From Eubacteriales bacterium (lineage in GTDB: Bacteria > Bacillota > Clostridia > Oscillospirales > Acutalibacteraceae), in NCBI GenBank assembly GCA_029225565.1, contig JAQXWS010000041.1, forward strand, positions 1 to 64,000: a DNA stretch of 64,000 bases, in the 5' to 3' direction. This document shows, piece by piece, positions 59,417 to 64,000 of the stretch; within the stretch, counting starts at the first letter, position 1, and every line of letters begins with the position of its first letter. Made by a program: the position numbers and the translations under genes. Under the pieces are notes generated by a model. The model was not told where the DNA came from, made no database searches, and worked only from the letters and a program-made list of their open reading frames with translations.

Positions 59417-61024
59417 ATGAGTTCTGCAAAAAAAAGAATCAGCGTGCTTATTGCCACCTTGGTAATGATGATTGTGCTCTGTGTAGGAGCCACTACTGTG
59501 CTTGCCGCAACTCCGGCAGGCGCGATTACATCCGTATCCAACACCTCATCCGGCGTTAAGATTAGCTGGAAGAAGGACAGCTCCAAGAGTGGTTACTATA
59601 TTTACCGCAAGAGTACATCTTCCTCCACCTGGAGCAAAATCAAGACCGTTAAGGGCGGCAAAAACTCCACCTGGACCGACACAGGAGCTGCTAACGGAAA
59701 GAAGTATGACTACAAGACCTGCGCCTACAAGGGCAGCAAAAAGTACACCAATTCCGTAAAAAAGACAATATACAGGCTCAAGACACCCTCGGTATATAGC
59801 CTCAGCTACAGCGGGGACAACATCCGTATCAAGTCCACCAGCAACTCTGCCGCAGGCGGATTCCAAATCAAGTACTCCACCTCAAGCACCTATTCCAGCT
59901 ACAAGACCGTAATTGTGTACGGCCAGCAGGCAAACAAGGTGCTGACCAATTTGTCCTGCTCAAAGAAGTATTACTTCAAGGTCAGAGCATTCAAGACCGG
60001 CGACGACAAGAGATACTACAGCGGATATTCCGGCAGCAAGACATATACCACCAAGGCGCCCTACAGCAGATATGCAAAGCACTACGAGACATATATCTAC
60101 ACCGATACAAAAAAGAACGGCAAGACCCTCGTTGCATACAACGACAAAGTGGTTATGTACCAGGATGTGTATGTGTATTCATCAGGCACATGGAAGAAGT
60201 GCAAGTACAACAACAAGTTCTACTATGTATGGCTTGAGCCGGGCAACGACAAATTTATGACCTCCCGCAACAAGTACGAATACACCAATGACAGCAATAC
60301 TATCTATCAGCAAGAGGTAGTGGACGAGGCTGTCAGGATTGTAACCCAGTGGGATACGGAGTATGACTACAAAAGAGCGTATTCCGACGGCACAGTTAAT
60401 CACAAGACCGGCAAGCGCCCCTTTGACTGCTCCGGATTCATAAGATATGTAATCAACGGCGTAATGCAAAATTACAACAGGACCTATGTCCTGCCAAATA
60501 ATACCGAAGAGCTGTACAAACTGGGCACGATTGCCAACACCGGCTTTGGAGATGCAGAGATTAAGGCAAGTACGGTATGCACCGGCTCATACGATTTTAC
60601 AAAGCTTAAGCCCGGCGACCTGATTATGCTGGATATGGACGGAAATGACGACAAATGCGACCATGTGGGTATCTACCTGGGCAAGAGAGAGATTGCCCAC
60701 AGCGTAGGCACATTCAACGGCGTTGTTATCTCACCGATGACGGACGCTAAGTTTAAGAATGCGTTTATGAAGGCTATTCGTGTACTGCCAACCAAAGTCA
60801 AGCTTATCAACAAGCAGATGACAACTACCGGCTGGCTGACCATGCATCCCGACATTAGCTGTCCTTCCGACGACCCCGACGCTTATGTCGTAAAGGCAAC
60901 GGGCAGTACCGTGACCCTTATCAGCACTACCGCCAATAACAAGGTAGGCTATGTTAGGTATTATGATGAGGCAGGCAACAAGCATTTAGGCTATGTTTAC
61001 AAGCCTCTTTCCAAGTTAGAATAA
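59417..61024 (+). CDS. Secreted NlpC/P60 endopeptidase with Fn3-like modules
   Basis: Signal peptide; KRPFDCSGFIRYV, CDHVGIYLGKREIAHSVG; SGYYIYRKS and FQIKYSTSSTYSSYKTV modules. Confidence 0.88.
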   Translation: MSSAKKRISVLIATLVMMIVLCVGATTVLAATPAGAITSVSNTSSGVKISWKKDSSKSGYYIYRKSTSSSTWSKIKTVKGGKNSTWTDTGAANGKKYDYKTCAYKGSKKYTNSVKKTIYRLKTPSVYSLSYSGDNIRIKSTSNSAAGGFQIKYSTSSTYSSYKTVIVYGQQANKVLTNLSCSKKYYFKVRAFKTGDDKRYYSGYSGSKTYTTKAPYSRYAKHYETYIYTDTKKNGKTLVAYNDKVVMYQDVYVYSSGTWKKCKYNNKFYYVWLEPGNDKFMTSRNKYEYTNDSNTIYQQEVVDEAVRIVTQWDTEYDYKRAYSDGTVNHKTGKRPFDCSGFIRYVINGVMQNYNRTYVLPNNTEELYKLGTIANTGFGDAEIKASTVCTGSYDFTKLKPGDLIMLDMDGNDDKCDHVGIYLGKREIAHSVGTFNGVVISPMTDAKFKNAFMKAIRVLPTKVKLINKQMTTTGWLTMHPDISCPSDDPDAYVVKATGSTVTLISTTANNKVGYVRYYDEAGNKHLGYVYKPLSKLE

Positions 61025-61045
61025 TAATACTTTGAGAATACTTTG

Positions 61046-61072
61046 AGGCTCCCTTTTTGGGAGCTTTTCTTT
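61046..61072 (+). terminator. Intrinsic terminator
   Basis: ggctccctttttgggagcttttcttt. Confidence 0.75.
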
Positions 61073-61096
61073 ATTAATATTTATATATTATAAAAA

Positions 61097-61125
61097 TTGA
61101 CTTTGATATTTTGGTGTAGTATAAT
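61097..61125 (+). promoter_or_regulatory. Sigma-A type promoter of the ATP-grasp cluster
   Basis: TTGACT, 17-nt spacer, TATAAT. Confidence 0.7.
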
Positions 61126-61155
61126 TATTGTGATTATACAGACTATTATTGTGGG

Positions 61156-62370
61156 GTGGTATGCTTGGAGGAAAAAGAGATTGTTGTGCTGGTTCTTTCA
61201 CGCAATTATTCCACAGGCTTGGGGGTTATCCGCGCCTTGGGCAAGGCAGGCTATACCGTTGACCTGATAGCCAGCGTAAAGCAGAGGGGCAGCTCGGTTA
61301 TTGCCTCCTCCAGCAAATATGTGCGCAATTGTGTCGAGGTGCTGTCCCCGGTGATTCAGGAGGATGACGGCAGCGGCATTATTGATGCTGTTATGGCATA
61401 CGCCGATTGTGGTCAGCAGGTGGTACTGTTTCCAACCGACGACTTTACCGCTTCGGTTGTGGCAGGCAATTTTGGCAAGCTCAGGGAGTATTTTGTTATG
61501 CCTCATACCCTGGGTGATGTTACGGTTTTGGAGGCTATGGACAAAGGCTACCAGTACGCCCTTGCAAAAGAATGCGGCTTGCTCACACCCGGACAGTGGG
61601 TGGTATCCCTCAGGGGGGATATTGTGATACCGGAGGATATTATCTTTCCCTGCTTTGTTAAGCCGGCGCAAAGTGCGGCAGGCAAAAAGGCAGAGATGCG
61701 CCGCTGTGATTCCGCCGAGGAATTGGCACTGCATTTGCAGGATATGCAGTCGTTTTTTCGCCACCGTGATGTGGTGATTCAGGAGTATTTGGAGATAGAG
61801 AGGGAGTATGATTTTTCCGGCGTGTGTCTGGATGACAAGGTCATAATTCCCGCAGTACTGGAAAAGCAGAATATATCCCTCAATGAGCGTGGAGTGACTA
61901 TGGTGGGCAGGATGCTCCCAACTGACATCCTGGGTACAGAGCTTGAGAGTATTGTATCCCTGCTCAGGGAGCTTCGCTTTGTGGGAATGTTTGATTTTGA
62001 GGTTAACCGATGTGGGGACAAGCTGTATTTCGGCGAGATTAATCTGCGCAGCGGCGGCCCCAACTATTCCTACTGCCTGGCAGGAGCCAATTTGCCTGCC
62101 ATTGTTGTGCAGGAATTGACCCGGGGCGGGCACAATCCCCGGTGGGAGACCGTGGACCAGGTTGGCAAAACCTTTGTGTACGAAAAGGTGGCTTGGGAGG
62201 ATTACATTCACTCGTATATCAGCCGCAGCCGTATGCGGCAATGTATCAATGACAGCGACTATACCTTGCTGGCAGACAGCAGCGACCCACAGCCCGGCAG
62301 GATATTTAGCAGACGAATCAGGCTCAGCGCCATCAAGCGCCGTATATACAGGCTCATTGGCAGAGAGTGA
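61156..62370 (+). CDS. ATP-grasp domain protein 1
   Basis: Lys-containing FPCFVKPAQSAAGKKAEMRRCDS, VVIQEYLEIEREYDFSG, MFDFEVNRCGDKLYFGEINLRSGG. Confidence 0.85.
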   Translation: MVCLEEKEIVVLVLSRNYSTGLGVIRALGKAGYTVDLIASVKQRGSSVIASSSKYVRNCVEVLSPVIQEDDGSGIIDAVMAYADCGQQVVLFPTDDFTASVVAGNFGKLREYFVMPHTLGDVTVLEAMDKGYQYALAKECGLLTPGQWVVSLRGDIVIPEDIIFPCFVKPAQSAAGKKAEMRRCDSAEELALHLQDMQSFFRHRDVVIQEYLEIEREYDFSGVCLDDKVIIPAVLEKQNISLNERGVTMVGRMLPTDILGTELESIVSLLRELRFVGMFDFEVNRCGDKLYFGEINLRSGGPNYSYCLAGANLPAIVVQELTRGGHNPRWETVDQVGKTFVYEKVAWEDYIHSYISRSRMRQCINDSDYTLLADSSDPQPGRIFSRRIRLSAIKRRIYRLIGRE

Positions 62371-62387
62371 TTGCCGGAGGGAACCTT

Positions 62388-63596
62388 ATGTGGCAAAACA
62401 GCATAAAAAAAGAGAATATTGCCGACATTGTGGTAGTCGGTTGTAACTATTGCAACCTGCTGACGATGGCTCGCTCCCTGGGCAGAGCAGGCTACGGAGT
62501 CAGGATTGTCAGGGTGTTCAAGCACAGACCTACCGCAACCAAGCCCCTTAGGAGCATAAATCCCGAGGCCCGCAGCAAGTATGTTACCCGTTATACTCAG
62601 TGCCTCACCGGTGGCGAGGTCGCCGTGCTGGTGAATTACCTGTTGGATTATGCAGATGACCGCAAATCCCTGTTAGTTCCGGTTGATGACTTTACCGTTG
62701 AGGCTGTTGATAGCGGATATGACGCGCTATCCCGGTATTATATACTGCCCGGTGTGGATAAGCATAGCGGCGGGATAATTAGGCTGATGAACAAGGCGGT
62801 GCAAAAGGAGATGGCTTGCGGCTGTGGCTTGCCGGTGCTCGGCAGTCACAGAATTACCTCTCATGACGGTGAGTACACTATACCCGACGATGTTAGGTAT
62901 CCATGCTTCGCAAAGCCCAATGTCAGCACCAAGCACGCCAAGGATTGTATGAAAAGGTGCGACTCCTATCAGCAGCTGCAGGCTCATCTGGACAGCCTGG
63001 CAGCAAAAGGGGATATTGACATACTGGTAGAGGATTTTGTGGATATAGACACAGAGCTTTCTGTTTTGGGTATGTGTGTTGACGGCAGGGCGCAGTCCCC
63101 CGGCGCAATCCGTATTGTGGAGGGCGGCACCCACGGCAGAAAGGGAGTGGCCCTGGTTGGCGAAACGGTGGATGTATCCACCATGCCCGATATTGTCAGG
63201 GGCTGTAATGCTTTGGTGGAGAGTATGGGCTACGAGGGAATGTTCGATATAGACCTGATTCGCACCAAGGACGGCAGAATATATTTTGTGGAGATTAATT
63301 TCCGCGCCGGCGCTTCCACCTATGCGGTGGGCAATCTGCCCGGTATGTATGCCGACAGAGTTCTTGCGGCACAGAATACGCCCTTCGTTCCCAATGGGGA
63401 CATAACCTTTGTCAGCGAAAAGGTGCTGATGGAGGAATATGCCCGGGGCGATGTGTCGCTGAACAGAGTGATACACATTATGCAGGGCAAGGACCTGTAT
63501 TTTGTAAAGGATGCGGACGACCCGCTACCCTACAAATATTGTCGTAAATTTTATCCCATAGCCGCGGCTATGAGGTTGATATATAAACTTAAGTAA
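62388..63596 (+). CDS. ATP-grasp domain protein 2 (paralogue of the preceding gene)
   Basis: YPCFAKPNVSTKHAKDCMKRCDS, ILVEDFVDIDTELSVLG, MFDIDLIRTKDGRIYFVEINFRAGAS. Confidence 0.85.
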   Translation: MWQNSIKKENIADIVVVGCNYCNLLTMARSLGRAGYGVRIVRVFKHRPTATKPLRSINPEARSKYVTRYTQCLTGGEVAVLVNYLLDYADDRKSLLVPVDDFTVEAVDSGYDALSRYYILPGVDKHSGGIIRLMNKAVQKEMACGCGLPVLGSHRITSHDGEYTIPDDVRYPCFAKPNVSTKHAKDCMKRCDSYQQLQAHLDSLAAKGDIDILVEDFVDIDTELSVLGMCVDGRAQSPGAIRIVEGGTHGRKGVALVGETVDVSTMPDIVRGCNALVESMGYEGMFDIDLIRTKDGRIYFVEINFRAGASTYAVGNLPGMYADRVLAAQNTPFVPNGDITFVSEKVLMEEYARGDVSLNRVIHIMQGKDLYFVKDADDPLPYKYCRKFYPIAAAMRLIYKLK

Positions 63597-63613
63597 TTTT
63601 AGGGAGAAAAGCA

Positions 63614-64000
63614 ATGTCATTGTTAAGAAAGATAAAGAGAAAATTAGCTCCAAAGAAAAAGGCGGAAGCAGACAGTATTTCCGCCCAGCGAGAAAAGCAG
63701 GTTCTGCGTGTAATGGCCAAGACAGGCTGGGACCACGACTACACTTACGAAAAAATGTTGCAGGCTCATAATACAATAGGCTGCAAGTTTTCGGAGTATT
63801 ACAAATTCGGTTTGTATTCATATCCCGATGAGGAGCTGGACTTTCAGTACAGAGTTGCTTTGGACCATAAAGAAGCAAAAAAACAGCGCCTGGAAAACAG
63901 GGTTATTGTTGTTATGGACAATACCGGCTGGACAAGGGAAAAAGCGCTGGAGCATATCGAGATGGTCAAGGAAGAGTATGGTATCAACAGCGAGGATTAT
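63614..64000 (+). CDS. 5' part of a protein with tandem helical repeats, truncated by the window edge
   Basis: Open frame of 129 codons to the window end (MSLLRKIKRKLAPKKKAEADSISAQREKQVLRVMAKTGWDHDYTYEKMLQAHNTIGCKFSEYYKFG...RVIVVMDNTGWTREKALEHIEMVKEEYGINSEDY); not in ORF track, presumably because it has no stop. Confidence 0.7.
   Translation, partial: MSLLRKIKRKLAPKKKAEADSISAQREKQVLRVMAKTGWDHDYTYEKMLQAHNTIGCKFSEYYKFGLYSYPDEELDFQYRVALDHKEAKKQRLENRVIVVMDNTGWTREKALEHIEMVKEEYGINSEDY

Noticed and set aside
61198-62241. 347-aa minus ORF opposite ATP-grasp gene
   Set aside because: Despite its length, H/A/Q-rich shadow translation; sense strand has promoter and ATP-grasp motifs.

Overview
Chromosomal window from a low-to-mid GC, probably spore-forming Firmicute (Clostridia/Oscillospiraceae-like: SleB and SpoIIQ-type genes, FMN riboswitch, typical rimP-nusA-ylxRQ-infB-rbfA-nrnA-truB-ribF operon). 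Most of the window is core gene content: ribU, fba, sleB, ogg, rsmE, mfd-pth, lacZ, secA, queH-rarA-nth-aroK, the nusA/infB operon, glyS. Accessory segments: (1) an AT-rich 0.3-3.2 kb segment with duplicated, membrane-anchored protein / small exported protein modules; (2) a minus-strand glycosyltransferase and condensation-like acyltransferase block, the latter behind a leader resembling a yybP-ykoY (Mn2+) riboswitch; (3) a compact TSUP permease / anSME-like radical SAM / aldo-keto reductase / two-ABC-exporter operon; (4) two paralogous ATP-grasp proteins followed by an internally repeated protein cut by the window end. Also present: two tRNAs with a partial duplication of the tRNA-Tyr 3' end, a promoter / long-hairpin / terminator unit that may be an uncharacterised structured RNA (about 5.48-5.64 kb), and at least two families of dispersed palindromic intergenic repeats. 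No rRNA, CRISPR array, transposase or prophage was recognised. All assignments come from reading sequence and the ORF track; no database search was run.
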